NCBI GenBank assembly: GCA_964641125.1 | Contig: CAZXMO010000008.1 | Location: 6,191 to 70,190, forward strand | Source of the DNA: JBKHAJ01 sp964641125 | GTDB taxonomy: Bacteria; Spirochaetota; Spirochaetia; SPDA01; CAZSGZ01 | DNA length: 64,000 nt | Direction: 5' to 3' | Part shown: positions 8,145-16,489 of the stretch, piece by piece | How positions within the stretch are numbered: position 1 is the first letter of the stretch | Layout: every line of letters starts with the position of its first letter | Program-made: the position numbers and the translations under genes | Notes under the pieces: model-generated | What the model was told of the DNA's origin: nothing | Seen by the model: only the letters and a program-made list of their open reading frames with translations | The model's database searches: none

Positions 8145-8630
8145 ATGATTACACAGAACGAGATAGACATCCAATTCTCGGACGAACTTCGCACCTTCAT
8201 CCGGGAATGGAAGGACAAGCCGGGTAACCTCATCATGGTCCTGCACAAGGTCCAGGAGGAGTTCGGATACATCCCCCGGGAGGCGGCCATGGAAGTGGCC
8301 AGGCTCTTGGAGATCCCCTTGGCCAAGATCTACGGGGTGGTTACCTTCTATCACTTCTTCAAGCTGCAGAAACCGGGAAGGTATAACATCCAGGTGTGCA
8401 TGGGGACCGCCTGCTATCTCAAGGGCGGTGAGGACATCATCGGCGAGCTCGAAAACATCCTAGGCATCGGCGTCAACTGCGTCACCGAGGACGGCGAGTT
8501 TTCCATCGAAGCGGTCCGCTGCGTCGGATGCTGCGGTCTTGCGCCGGTTATGGTAATAGGCGGCGAGGTATATGGAAAGATAGCCAAGGACATGCTGCCT
8601 GGGATAATCGCTAAGTACAAGGGCGAATAG
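8145..8630 (+). CDS. hydC: hydrogenase HydC subunit (NuoE-like, [2Fe-2S])
   Basis: A 161-residue thioredoxin-like [2Fe-2S] protein of the NuoE/24-kDa family. The cluster ligands are visible as C85-x4-C90 (CMGTAC) and C126-x3-C130 within the CVGCCGLAPV stretch. In trimeric electron-bifurcating hydrogenases HydC sits on the NuoF-like HydB and takes part in electron transfer between NAD(H) and the rest of the complex in the cytoplasm. GGAGGA precedes ATG 8145. It is the first gene of a five-gene operon ending in hydA, transcribed divergently from rex. Confidence 0.93.
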   Translation: MITQNEIDIQFSDELRTFIREWKDKPGNLIMVLHKVQEEFGYIPREAAMEVARLLEIPLAKIYGVVTFYHFFKLQKPGRYNIQVCMGTACYLKGGEDIIGELENILGIGVNCVTEDGEFSIEAVRCVGCCGLAPVMVIGGEVYGKIAKDMLPGIIAKYKGE

Positions 8631-8651
8631 GCGGCTCGGCGGGACCTTACG

Positions 8652-9194
8652 GTGCATTTCACCTGCTGTGATTTCATCACCGACTGCGTTCAGAACTCGG
8701 TCGAGGCCGGGGCCGGAAATATCCGCCTCGAGGTCGAGGAGACACGGAAGAGCTTTTCGGTCCGTCTGACCGACGACGGACGGGGTATGACGGCTAAGGA
8801 GTTAGAGATGACGCGGGACCCGTTCTTTACATCGGGGGAAAAACACCGCCGCCGGGTAGGATTGGGAATCCCCTTTCTCGTCCAGGCGACCGAGCTCTCC
8901 GGAGGAAGCTTCCACCTGGATTCCGAACCCGGCAGAGGAACCTGTCTAAGTTTCGCCTTCGACCTGAGGAATGTCGACTCTCCTCCGGTGGGAGATGTTC
9001 CGTCGGCCTTTCTTCAGGCGCTGTGCTTCGAAGGGGACTACGAGATGGAGATCCTCCGGACCCTTCGGACCGAAGCCAAGACCGTGGAATACCGCTTGAG
9101 GCGCGGCGAGCTCGAGGAAGTCCTAGGCGATTTAAACGACGGAGCATCGCTCAAGCTTTTACGGGATTATCTTCAGTCGCAGGAAGAGGACTGA
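8652..9194 (+). CDS. stand-alone histidine-kinase-like ATPase in the hydrogenase operon
   Basis: A 180-residue GHKL ATPase domain with no HisKA, membrane or sensor part. The N box (QNSVEAGA, residues 14-21), G1 (DDGRGMT) and G2 (VGLGIPFL) are intact; about 70 residues of unassigned helical sequence follow. The start is GTG 8652; no strong Shine-Dalgarno is visible, so coupling to hydC, 21 bp upstream, is possible. Similar isolated kinase-like ATPases occur in hydrogenase operons of some other anaerobes, but I know of no settled function. It could act as an anti-sigma-type kinase, as part of a two-protein sensor, or in assembly. It contains no phospho-acceptor histidine motif of its own. Confidence 0.85.
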   Translation: MHFTCCDFITDCVQNSVEAGAGNIRLEVEETRKSFSVRLTDDGRGMTAKELEMTRDPFFTSGEKHRRRVGLGIPFLVQATELSGGSFHLDSEPGRGTCLSFAFDLRNVDSPPVGDVPSAFLQALCFEGDYEMEILRTLRTEAKTVEYRLRRGELEEVLGDLNDGASLKLLRDYLQSQEED

Positions 9195-9212
9195 TAATTC
9201 AAGGAGTTAAAT

Positions 9213-9623
9213 ATGGCTAAAATGACATTAGAGGAACTGAGAAAACTTCGTGAATCGAAGAAGAAGGAGATTAACCGGCGGGACGTTTCCGATAAGAAGA
9301 CCCAGATAATCGTTGGAATGGGGACCTGCGGGATCGCCGCCGGGGCTAAAGATACCCTCAACACCTTTCTCGATGAGCTCGACGACGAAGATATGCAGCA
9401 TATCGTCGTCAAGCAGTCGGGATGCATGGGGCTCTGCTATGCCGAGCCTACTGTAGAGATCATCTCTCCGGAGATGCCGACGGTCATCTACGGTAAGGTC
9501 GATCCGGAAATCGCCAAGAAGATCATACGCAAGCACATTCACGGCAAGGTCCTGATCAACGATCACATATACGACCGGCCGGCCATCGACATCGTGGAAG
9601 CGGAAGGTAAAGGGGAGGCATAA
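9213..9623 (+). CDS. [2Fe-2S] thioredoxin-like ferredoxin (HndB/HydD-like)
   Basis: A 136-residue protein. After a Lys/Arg-rich helix of about 27 residues comes a thioredoxin-like [2Fe-2S] ferredoxin fold with the first Cys in GTCGIAAGA and the second pair in SGCMGLCYAEP. It resembles the HndB/HydD small subunits found in tetrameric NAD(P)-linked [FeFe]-hydrogenases. The first site has a single Cys where canonical ferredoxins have two, so the cluster may be altered or absent. AAGGAG precedes the ATG. It is 18 bp after the ATPase gene and 3 bp before hydB. Confidence 0.85.
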   Translation: MAKMTLEELRKLRESKKKEINRRDVSDKKTQIIVGMGTCGIAAGAKDTLNTFLDELDDEDMQHIVVKQSGCMGLCYAEPTVEIISPEMPTVIYGKVDPEIAKKIIRKHIHGKVLINDHIYDRPAIDIVEAEGKGEA

Positions 9624-9626
9624 ATC

Positions 9627-11414
9627 ATGGCATTCAAGTATTACGCTCTCGTCTGCGGAGGCACCGGATGCGAATCCGCCAAGGCGGACGACATATATAA
9701 GAACTTAGTCAGAGAAAGCGAGCTCCAGGGAGTTCAGAACGATGTCCAGGTCGTGAAAACCGGGTGTTTCGGGTTCTGCGAGCAGGGACCCATCGTGAAG
9801 GTCCTGCCGGACGAGTCTTTTTACGTTCAAGTCGTTCCGGAGGATGCCGGGGAGATTATATCCGAGCACATCGTCAAGGGGCGGGAGGTAGACCGGCTCG
9901 TCTACAAGCCCGGCGACACCGACGCGCGACCTAAGTTCGAGGATATCGAGTTCTATCAGAAGCAGTTCCGCGTTGTGCTTCGCAACTGCGGCCTCATCGA
10001 TCCCGACAACATCGACGAATATATCGCCCGGGACGGATACATGGCATTAGAGAAGGTCCTCTTCGAGATGTCTCCCGACGACGTGATCGAGGAGCTCAAG
10101 AAGTCGCAGCTCAAGGGGCGCGGCGGCGCCGGGTTCCCCACCTGGCTCAAATGGAACTTTACCAAGAAGGCGGAAGGAGGCCAAAAGTACGTGGTCTGTA
10201 ACGCCGACGAGGGAGACCCCGGGGCCTACATGGACCGGTCTACCTTGGAGGGCGATCCCCACTCTCTCCTCGAGGCGATGGCCGTCGCCGGCTACACCAT
10301 CGGGGCGAACGAGGGATACATCTACATCCGCGCCGAGTATCCCATCGCCATCAACAAGCTCAAGAAGGCGATGATCGACGCCCGGGAATACGGTCTCTTA
10401 GGCAAGGATATCCTCGGAAGCGGCTTCGACTTCGACATCGAAATCCGTTTGGGCGCGGGCGCCTTCGTCTGCGGTGAGGAAACGGCACTCCTCGCCTCCA
10501 TCGAAGGCGAGCGGGGCATGCCCATTCCGCGTCCTCCCTTCCCCTCGGTGAAGGGGCTGTGGCGGAAGCCGACCCTCATCAACAACGTGGAAACCTGGGC
10601 TAACGTACCGGTCATCATCAACAACGGAGGCGACTGGTTCGCCAAAATAGGTACGGAAACCTCTAAGGGGACCAAGGTCTTCGCTTTGACCGGAAAGATC
10701 AACAACTCCGGTCTCGTCGAGGTCCCCATGGGTACCTCCTTGAGGGAAATCGTCTACGATATCGGCGGCGGCATCCCCGGCGGTAAAGAGTTCAAGGCGG
10801 TCCAGACCGGCGGACCCTCCGGGGGAGTCATTACCGCCGAGTATTTGGACACGCCCATCGACTACGAGAACCTCAAAGAGCTCGGCTCGATCATGGGCTC
10901 CGGGGGAATGATCGTCATGGACGAGGACGACTGTATGGTCGACGTATCCAAGTTCTATTTGGGCTTCTGCGTCGACGAGTCCTGCGGTAAGTGCGCTCCC
11001 TGCCGGGTCGGCGGACGGACCCTGTACAATATCTTAGACCGCCTCACCAAGGGGTTAGGCGAGATGGACGACATCGACAAGATGAGACGTATCGGACGGG
11101 CCATGCAGAAGGCGAGTCTCTGCGGCCTCGGCCAAACCGCTCCGAACCCCATCCTATCGACGCTTAAATACTTCGAGGACGAGTACTTAGCCCACATCAA
11201 GGACGACCGGTGTCCCGCGGGCAAGTGTAAGGAGCTTATCACCTACTACATCCTTCCGGACAAGTGTATCGGCTGCGGCGTGTGCGCCAGGAGGTGCCCG
11301 GTGAACGCGATTACCGGAGAAAGGCGGAAGCCGCATCTCATCGATCACGATCTCTGCATCAAGTGCGGCGAGTGTCATCAGGCATGTAAGTTCGACGCCG
11401 TCATGGTCCGGTAA
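9627..11414 (+). CDS. hydB: hydrogenase HydB subunit (NuoF-like, FMN, multiple Fe-S)
   Basis: A 595-residue flavoprotein: N-terminal thioredoxin-like [2Fe-2S] domain (residues 1-90), NuoF core with the Gly-rich NADH/FMN sites (GRGGAGFPTWLKW near 168 and the FVCGEETALL stretch), SLBB domain, a [4Fe-4S] site at C453-x2-C456-x2-C459 plus a later Cys, and a C-terminal two-cluster ferredoxin (CIGCGVCARRCP and CIKCGECHQACK). It is the NAD(H)- and probably ferredoxin-reacting module of the bifurcating hydrogenase; the C-terminal ferredoxin separates it from plain NuoF. ATG 9627 follows GGGGAGG. The length matches Thermotoga-type HydB. Confidence 0.95.
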   Translation: MAFKYYALVCGGTGCESAKADDIYKNLVRESELQGVQNDVQVVKTGCFGFCEQGPIVKVLPDESFYVQVVPEDAGEIISEHIVKGREVDRLVYKPGDTDARPKFEDIEFYQKQFRVVLRNCGLIDPDNIDEYIARDGYMALEKVLFEMSPDDVIEELKKSQLKGRGGAGFPTWLKWNFTKKAEGGQKYVVCNADEGDPGAYMDRSTLEGDPHSLLEAMAVAGYTIGANEGYIYIRAEYPIAINKLKKAMIDAREYGLLGKDILGSGFDFDIEIRLGAGAFVCGEETALLASIEGERGMPIPRPPFPSVKGLWRKPTLINNVETWANVPVIINNGGDWFAKIGTETSKGTKVFALTGKINNSGLVEVPMGTSLREIVYDIGGGIPGGKEFKAVQTGGPSGGVITAEYLDTPIDYENLKELGSIMGSGGMIVMDEDDCMVDVSKFYLGFCVDESCGKCAPCRVGGRTLYNILDRLTKGLGEMDDIDKMRRIGRAMQKASLCGLGQTAPNPILSTLKYFEDEYLAHIKDDRCPAGKCKELITYYILPDKCIGCGVCARRCPVNAITGERRKPHLIDHDLCIKCGECHQACKFDAVMVR

Positions 11415-11441
11415 CGGAAGGGATATCAAGGAGGAAATCCT

Positions 11442-13211
11442 GTGAAAACGGAAACTGCAACCAAAATGGTTAATTTAAAGATAAACGGCATGGACATAAA
11501 GGTCGAGGAGGGGACAACCCTGCTGAAGGCCGCCGAACAGCTGAACGTCAAGGTTCCGGCCCTGTGCTATCATCCCGATCTGACCGCGTGGGCTGCCTGC
11601 GGCATCTGCGTCGTCAAGCTCGAAGGATCGGAAAAGATGGTCCGCGCCTGCGCGACCCCGGTCGAGGAGGGGATGAGCATTCTCACCCACGACCCGGAGA
11701 TCATCGACGTCAGGAGGACCGTCTTAGAGCTGATCCTCTCCACCCATCCCAACGACTGCCTCCAGTGCTCCAGGAACAATAACTGCGAGCTCCAGACCCT
11801 AGCCGCCGAGTTCGGCATTCGGGAAGTGGAGTTCGAGAAGCGCCTGAGAGATCTCAAACCCGACGAATCGACCCCCTCGATAGTCCTCAATCCCGAGAAG
11901 TGCATCAACTGCGGCCGCTGCGCCAACGTCTGTCAGCAGCTCCAGGATGTGTGGGCCCTCGAGTTCTTAGGGCGGGGCGAGGAAACCCGAATCGCCCCGG
12001 CGGGAGACGTGGTTCTCAACGAGAGCCCCTGCATCAAGTGCGGACAGTGTTCCGCCCACTGCCCGGTGGGCGCCATCTACGAGAAGGACGACACCGGCAA
12101 GGTATGGAACGCCCTCATGGACCCGACGAAGCACTGCGTGGTCCAGATAGCCCCCGCCGTCCGGGTCGCCATCGGCGAGGCCTTCGATTTCGAGCCTGGG
12201 GCATTGCTCACCGGCAAGACCTACGCGGCCCTTCGCCGCCTCGGCTTCGATTCGATTTTCGACACCAACTTCGCAGCGGACCTGACCATCATGGAAGAGG
12301 GCTCCGAGTTCGTCGAGCGGTTCGTTCACGGCCACGGGGAGCTTCCCCTGATTACCAGCTGCTGTCCGGCGTGGGTCGACTTCATGGAGAAGTACCACGA
12401 CGACATGATTCCCCATTTCTCCACGGCCAAATCGCCCCAGGAGATGATGGGCGTCATGAGCAAGACCTACTTCGCCGAAAAGCTCGGGGTCGAGCCCTGC
12501 GATGTCTACATGGTTTCGGTCATGCCCTGTACCGCCAAGAAGTACGAGATTACCCGGTCCACCGACATGTACGCCTCCGGCTGCCAGGACATCAACGTGA
12601 GCATCACCACCCGGGAGCTCAGCCGGATGATCAAGTCCGCGGGTATCGACTTCGCCAATCTCGAGGACGAGGAAGCGGACAGCCCCTTAGGCATCTATAC
12701 CGGCGCGGGGACCATTTTCGGCGCCACCGGAGGGGTCATGGAAGCGGCCCTTCGGACCGCCTACCACCTTATTACTAACGGCGAGCTCGAGGATGTGGAC
12801 CTCAAGGACGTCCGGGGTATGGACGGTATCAAGGAAGCGAAAATCGACATAGAGGGCACCGAGATCCGGATCGCGGTGGCCCATTCGATGACCAACATCA
12901 ACAAGGTCTTAGACAGGGTGCGGAAGGCCAAGGAGAACAACGAGGAACTCCCGTATCACTTCGTCGAGGTCATGGCCTGCCGGGGCGGATGTATCGCCGG
13001 CGGCGGACAGCCGCGGCTCACCAACGACGAGATCCGCCGGAAGCGGGCCGAAGCGATCTACCGGGACGATACGAAAAGCGAGTTCCGGTGCAGTCATCAG
13101 AACCCGGCGATCATCAAGCTCTACGAAGAGTACCTCGGTAAGCCGCTGAGCGAGAAGGCCCACAAGCTGCTCCATACCAGCTACACCCCGAGGCCGATCT
13201 ATCTGAAATAG
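11442..13211 (+). CDS. hydA: [FeFe]-hydrogenase catalytic subunit HydA
   Basis: A 589-residue catalytic subunit that makes or uses H2 at the H-cluster. In order: [2Fe-2S] ferredoxin domain (residues 1-90), His-Cys [4Fe-4S] site (H102, C106, C109, C115), two [4Fe-4S] sites (C154-C164 and C197-C207), and the H domain with L1 TSCCPAW (305-311), L2 MPCTAKKYE (361-369) and L3 MACRGGCIAGGGQP (about 511-524), followed by the small-subunit-like C-terminus. All H-cluster ligands are present. This domain set and the linked hydB/hydC indicate the trimeric NADH/ferredoxin bifurcating type (group A3). The start is GTG 11442 behind AAGGAGG (11429-11435). The maturases HydE/F/G are not in this window. Confidence 0.96.
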   Translation: MKTETATKMVNLKINGMDIKVEEGTTLLKAAEQLNVKVPALCYHPDLTAWAACGICVVKLEGSEKMVRACATPVEEGMSILTHDPEIIDVRRTVLELILSTHPNDCLQCSRNNNCELQTLAAEFGIREVEFEKRLRDLKPDESTPSIVLNPEKCINCGRCANVCQQLQDVWALEFLGRGEETRIAPAGDVVLNESPCIKCGQCSAHCPVGAIYEKDDTGKVWNALMDPTKHCVVQIAPAVRVAIGEAFDFEPGALLTGKTYAALRRLGFDSIFDTNFAADLTIMEEGSEFVERFVHGHGELPLITSCCPAWVDFMEKYHDDMIPHFSTAKSPQEMMGVMSKTYFAEKLGVEPCDVYMVSVMPCTAKKYEITRSTDMYASGCQDINVSITTRELSRMIKSAGIDFANLEDEEADSPLGIYTGAGTIFGATGGVMEAALRTAYHLITNGELEDVDLKDVRGMDGIKEAKIDIEGTEIRIAVAHSMTNINKVLDRVRKAKENNEELPYHFVEVMACRGGCIAGGGQPRLTNDEIRRKRAEAIYRDDTKSEFRCSHQNPAIIKLYEEYLGKPLSEKAHKLLHTSYTPRPIYLK

Positions 13212-13233
13212 GCCCCTCGGCTGGAAACCGTAT

Positions 13234-13267
13234 AAAAAACCGCCCGGAATCCCCGGGCGGTTTTTTT
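13234..13267 (+). terminator. intrinsic terminator of the hydrogenase operon
   Basis: An 8-bp GC stem (13240-13247 with 13253-13260), 5-nt loop, flanked by six A and seven T, 23 bp after the hydA stop codon. The A/T flanks would make it work in both directions. Confidence 0.93.
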
Positions 13268-13391
13268 ACACCCGGCAGCCGGTGGAAATACCCTATTTTC
13301 TTCTTGCATAATTGTTACTCATTACGTAAACTATTTCCGAATTAAGAAATTTTCTGGCCGCATCTCTCGGAAAAAGGGAAGTGTATATTCT

Positions 13392-14468
13392 ATGAGTGAT
13401 TTAACCGGACGCGGGCAGTCCGCCTTGAACGGAGAAGATTTGGTCTTTGTTCTCTTCGCGGTGGGAGCCTTCCTGCTTTTTCTCCTCAGGGGGTTATCGC
13501 AAGAGCTCAACCTATTTGTCGATAGGGTTTCGATAACCTTTATAGCGGTTGTCATTGAAGCAGTCGGTTTTGTCCTCCTTGGAAGCCTAATCGGAGGTGT
13601 CATAGAGGAGTATGTCCCTTCCCGTTTGATTGCCCGGCTCAATCGAAAGATGCCCCGGTTAATCATTTTCCTGACGGCAGCCTCGGGTATCATCTTTCCG
13701 ATTTGCGAGTGCGCAATAATTCCCGTAACGCGGCGGCTCGTGAGAAAAGGAGTACCCCTGGGAGCCGCCGTTGCCTTCCTTCTCGCCGTGCCTATTGTAA
13801 ATCCCGTCGTATGGGTGACAACCTTCATCGCTTTTGGAAACAGTTTTACCCATGCATTTATCCGCTTCGGGTCCGGATATGCCATTGCGGTAATCGTAGG
13901 CTTTATTTTTCATGGGCTCTATCCCGCCGGGAAGGCCGCTCTCAGCCGTGACCTGGCTGTTGATCACAACGGCGTAGAGGAGTCCGGCTGCCGGGAATGC
14001 GGGCATGACGATCATCATCATCATACCGACACGGGGCAGCGGGCATCTTTCTCGAAGAAGGTCCGGAGGATCGTTCAGCACAGTATAAACGATTTTTTCG
14101 ACGTTGTTAAATATTTGGTCCTCGGGGCGTTTATCGCGGCATGCCTGCGTACCGTCATAGGCACCTCCGGGATCGGCGGTTTTTCTTCCGCTTTTCTCTC
14201 TATCCCTTCGGCCATGGGGACGGCCTTTGTCCTGAACCTCTGCAGCGAGGCGGACGCTTTTATAGGGGCGAGTTTCCGCGGTATGCTGCCTTTTTCCGCG
14301 ATTATGAGTTTCTTGATACTTGGGCCGATGCTGGACATCAAACTTTTATCCGCATACAAACTATTATTCAGCAGGAAAGCGGCGCTGAGTCTGGCGCTTA
14401 TTATCGTTATTACGGTCGGGCTGTGGAGCACGGGAATGTTTTTTATCCAGGGGGCGGCAGGTGGATAA
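13392..14468 (+). CDS. DUF318/ArsP-type membrane permease
   Basis: A 358-residue inner-membrane protein with about eight to ten membrane segments in two halves, of the DUF318 (UPF0718, ArsP_1) family. The family motif PICECAIIPV is at about residues 101-110, and a matching C-terminal half carries LCSEADAFI. A cytoplasmic loop near residues 206-216 is His-rich (GHDDHHHHTDTG), which suggests a metal cation substrate, but the substrate is unknown. Relatives pair with DUF1980 proteins, and that partner is the next gene, overlapping by 8 bp. Codon use and base composition look less GC-biased than the neighbours, a hint of transfer. GGGAAG lies upstream of ATG 13392. Confidence 0.85.
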   Translation: MSDLTGRGQSALNGEDLVFVLFAVGAFLLFLLRGLSQELNLFVDRVSITFIAVVIEAVGFVLLGSLIGGVIEEYVPSRLIARLNRKMPRLIIFLTAASGIIFPICECAIIPVTRRLVRKGVPLGAAVAFLLAVPIVNPVVWVTTFIAFGNSFTHAFIRFGSGYAIAVIVGFIFHGLYPAGKAALSRDLAVDHNGVEESGCRECGHDDHHHHTDTGQRASFSKKVRRIVQHSINDFFDVVKYLVLGAFIAACLRTVIGTSGIGGFSSAFLSIPSAMGTAFVLNLCSEADAFIGASFRGMLPFSAIMSFLILGPMLDIKLLSAYKLLFSRKAALSLALIIVITVGLWSTGMFFIQGAAGG

Positions 14469-15219
14469 AAGAACGGGAACGGGAATTACCTCCGCGTTTA
14501 CGATTCTGAGTTTAGGAATGCTCAACGGTCTGTTTCTGTGGCTGATCTTCCCGAGGAAAGGAGAGATCAACTTGGCAAAGTTCATGAATCCCTCCTACAA
14601 ATGGATTGTTTATATCGCTTTCGGTCTTCTTGTTTTTTTTATGGTTTTTGAGATACGGAACCTGCTCAGCCGTCGCGATCTTCCCCCCTCCGGAGTTAGG
14701 TCCCGAAACCTTACGGTATTGTCGCTCAGTGTTCCCCTTCTCTTTTTCCTCGCGGCAAAGGATACCTATCTAACGACGGAGATGAAGAATATTGCCGTTA
14801 TCGGCACCGATCCGACCGGTAGGGAGAATGGTTTGCGGGAGAGTATTTCCGGGCCCTTGGTACCGGAAACCCCCGGAGGGGAAACCGAAATCAATATTTT
14901 AAATATTTTCGAGAACCGTGAAGAGTACCTCGGAAAGAAAGTACAAGTAGTGGGCATTGCCCAAAACTTTCCTGAATTGGGAAGCGACAAGCTGTATTTG
15001 TACCGGCTTTTGATTACATGCTGCGCCGCCGATGCTCAGCCTTTAGGGCTTATCGTGCAGATCGACTCTCCGGAATCTATCGAGTCTAACAAGTGGTACC
15101 TGGCGGAAGGGGTAGTATCGATGGTAAAAGTGGAGGAGCTAGGAGATAAGCCGTTTCTCGGGCTGATCGCGGATAATCTTCGAGCTGCGGAGGAGCCGGA
15201 TATTCCCTTTCTCTTTTGA
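14461..15219 (+). CDS. DUF1980 (TIGR03943) membrane partner protein
   Basis: A 252-residue protein with membrane segments at about residues 8-28, 42-62 and 80-97, followed by an extracytoplasmic domain containing the family's ITCCAADAQPLG motif. It starts at GTG 14461, inside the permease gene, so the two are translationally coupled. Paired DUF318/DUF1980 proteins (YcgR/YcgQ in Bacillus, SMU_746/747 in Streptococcus mutans) are described as a two-component membrane permease complex, with acid tolerance reported in S. mutans. Here the cargo is not known. It is the last gene of the pair. Confidence 0.83.
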   Translation: MDKRTGTGITSAFTILSLGMLNGLFLWLIFPRKGEINLAKFMNPSYKWIVYIAFGLLVFFMVFEIRNLLSRRDLPPSGVRSRNLTVLSLSVPLLFFLAAKDTYLTTEMKNIAVIGTDPTGRENGLRESISGPLVPETPGGETEINILNIFENREEYLGKKVQVVGIAQNFPELGSDKLYLYRLLITCCAADAQPLGLIVQIDSPESIESNKWYLAEGVVSMVKVEELGDKPFLGLIADNLRAAEEPDIPFLF

Positions 15220-15245
15220 GTCATTTTCCGGCTATTCGGCTGTAA

Positions 15246-15262
15246 GGCGGCACCCCGCCGCC
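15246..15262 (+). other. GC-rich hairpin after the permease pair
   Basis: GGCGGC-ACCCC-GCCGCC, 26 bp after the DUF1980 stop and 80 bp before the HD-GYP gene. There is no T tract. It could be a weak terminator. I see no match to a riboswitch class. Confidence 0.3.
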
Positions 15263-15306
15263 GGTGCCCCCGGCAGACGAAAGGAGACGCTAATATACCT
15301 ATTTAG

Positions 15307-15335
15307 ATGACAAAGTCCGAAATATCCATTATATT
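15307..15335 (+). promoter_or_regulatory. promoter giving a leaderless HD-GYP mRNA
   Basis: ATGACA (15307-15312, 5/6), 17 bp, TATATT (15330-15335, 5/6); the expected start of transcription is the A of ATG 15342. No Shine-Dalgarno sequence is present. Confidence 0.55.
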
Positions 15336-15341
15336 TACGTT

Positions 15342-16442
15342 ATGGACACAGCACGAAAACCGGTCATTTTGATTGTCGACGATGTGGCGGAAAACCGCCG
15401 CATCTTAGCTACGATTCTCAACAAGAATACCGACTATACCGTTATGCTCGCCGGCGGCGGCGAGGCGGTCCTCGATGCGATCGAGGACAATATCCCCGAT
15501 CTCATCCTCTTAGACATCATGATGCCTAAAATGGACGGGTACGAGGTGGCTTCGATCCTGAAGCAGCGGAAGAGTACCCGGGGGATCCCGATTGTTTTTA
15601 TTACCGCGGTCACCGAGATCGAGAGTGTGGTCCGGGCCTTCGAAGCGGGGGGAGTCGATTACATTACGAAGCCTTTCAACAAGGAGGAGCTCCTCTCCCG
15701 GGTAAACACCCATATGAAGATCAAGCTTATGCAGGACGAACTCAAGCAGAAGAATGAACTCCTCGCCGACCGGGAGCTCCATCTGACGAATCTGGTGGAA
15801 GAAAAGACGAAGAAACTCGAGAACACCACCGGAGCGCTTATAACAGCCCTCGAGAGCGCCAACTTCTACAACGACTCCGATACGGGGAGTCATATCAAGC
15901 GGGTAAGCGAATACTCGGCCCTCTTTGCCAGGGGAGTAGGCGCCGATTCCGATTTCGTAAAAAGGATCCGACTGTATGCATCTCTTCACGATGTGGGGAA
16001 GGTGGGGCTTTCCGACGCGCTCCTGAAGAAGCCCGGGAAGTACACCCCGGAGGAGTTCGATAGGATGAAGGAGCATGTCCGGATCGGGGAGCGGATGCTC
16101 GACAATCCCGAAATCGATCCCATGGCCCGGAACATCGCCCTCTACCATCACGAAAAGTGGGACGGCTCCGGCTATCTGAAGGGGCTCACGGGAGAGGAAA
16201 TCCCCTTAGAGGCGCGGATCGTCGCAATCGCCGATGTCTACGATGCTCTCTCTCAGCGGAGGGTCTACAAGGACGCCTTCGCGGAGGAAAAGGTGGACAC
16301 CATCATCCGGGAGGGTCGTGGTTCCCACTTCGATCCTGAGCTCGTGGATGTCTACTTCGATGGAAAGCCTCAAATTATCGCGATCCGGGACCGCTATTCG
16401 GACCATACTCAGGCGGAGGCGGAGGCCGCGGCGACTACCTGA
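15342..16442 (+). CDS. response regulator with HD-GYP domain (probable c-di-GMP phosphodiesterase)
   Basis: A 366-residue protein: receiver at residues 1-125 with acidic D13/D14 and phospho-acceptor D56 in LLDIMMP, a coiled-coil linker at about 128-170, and an HD-GYP domain to about 345. The HD pair is in LHDVGKVGL and the second His pair in YHHEKWDGSGY. HD-GYP proteins hydrolyse c-di-GMP in the cytoplasm. The signature reads GYL rather than GYP; the metal ligands are intact, so activity is still possible. No Shine-Dalgarno precedes ATG 15342, but a good promoter is placed for a leaderless message. It stands alone between unrelated operons. The product may also act in chemotaxis-like control. 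Confidence 0.9.
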   Translation: MDTARKPVILIVDDVAENRRILATILNKNTDYTVMLAGGGEAVLDAIEDNIPDLILLDIMMPKMDGYEVASILKQRKSTRGIPIVFITAVTEIESVVRAFEAGGVDYITKPFNKEELLSRVNTHMKIKLMQDELKQKNELLADRELHLTNLVEEKTKKLENTTGALITALESANFYNDSDTGSHIKRVSEYSALFARGVGADSDFVKRIRLYASLHDVGKVGLSDALLKKPGKYTPEEFDRMKEHVRIGERMLDNPEIDPMARNIALYHHEKWDGSGYLKGLTGEEIPLEARIVAIADVYDALSQRRVYKDAFAEEKVDTIIREGRGSHFDPELVDVYFDGKPQIIAIRDRYSDHTQAEAEAAATT

Positions 16443-16489
16443 CCGGCGAAATAGCCCCGTACCGGCGGGCGCCGGATGCGCGGGCGGCG

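Noticed and set aside
15220..15341. A riboswitch in the leader of the HD-GYP gene, in particular a c-di-GMP class
   Set aside because: Only one GC-rich hairpin is visible and no conserved riboswitch core; the promoter found lies downstream of the hairpin, so it would not be in the message.
16460..16473. Inverted repeat CCGGCG/CGCCGG between convergent genes as a terminator
   Set aside because: The loop would be only two bases and there is no T tract.
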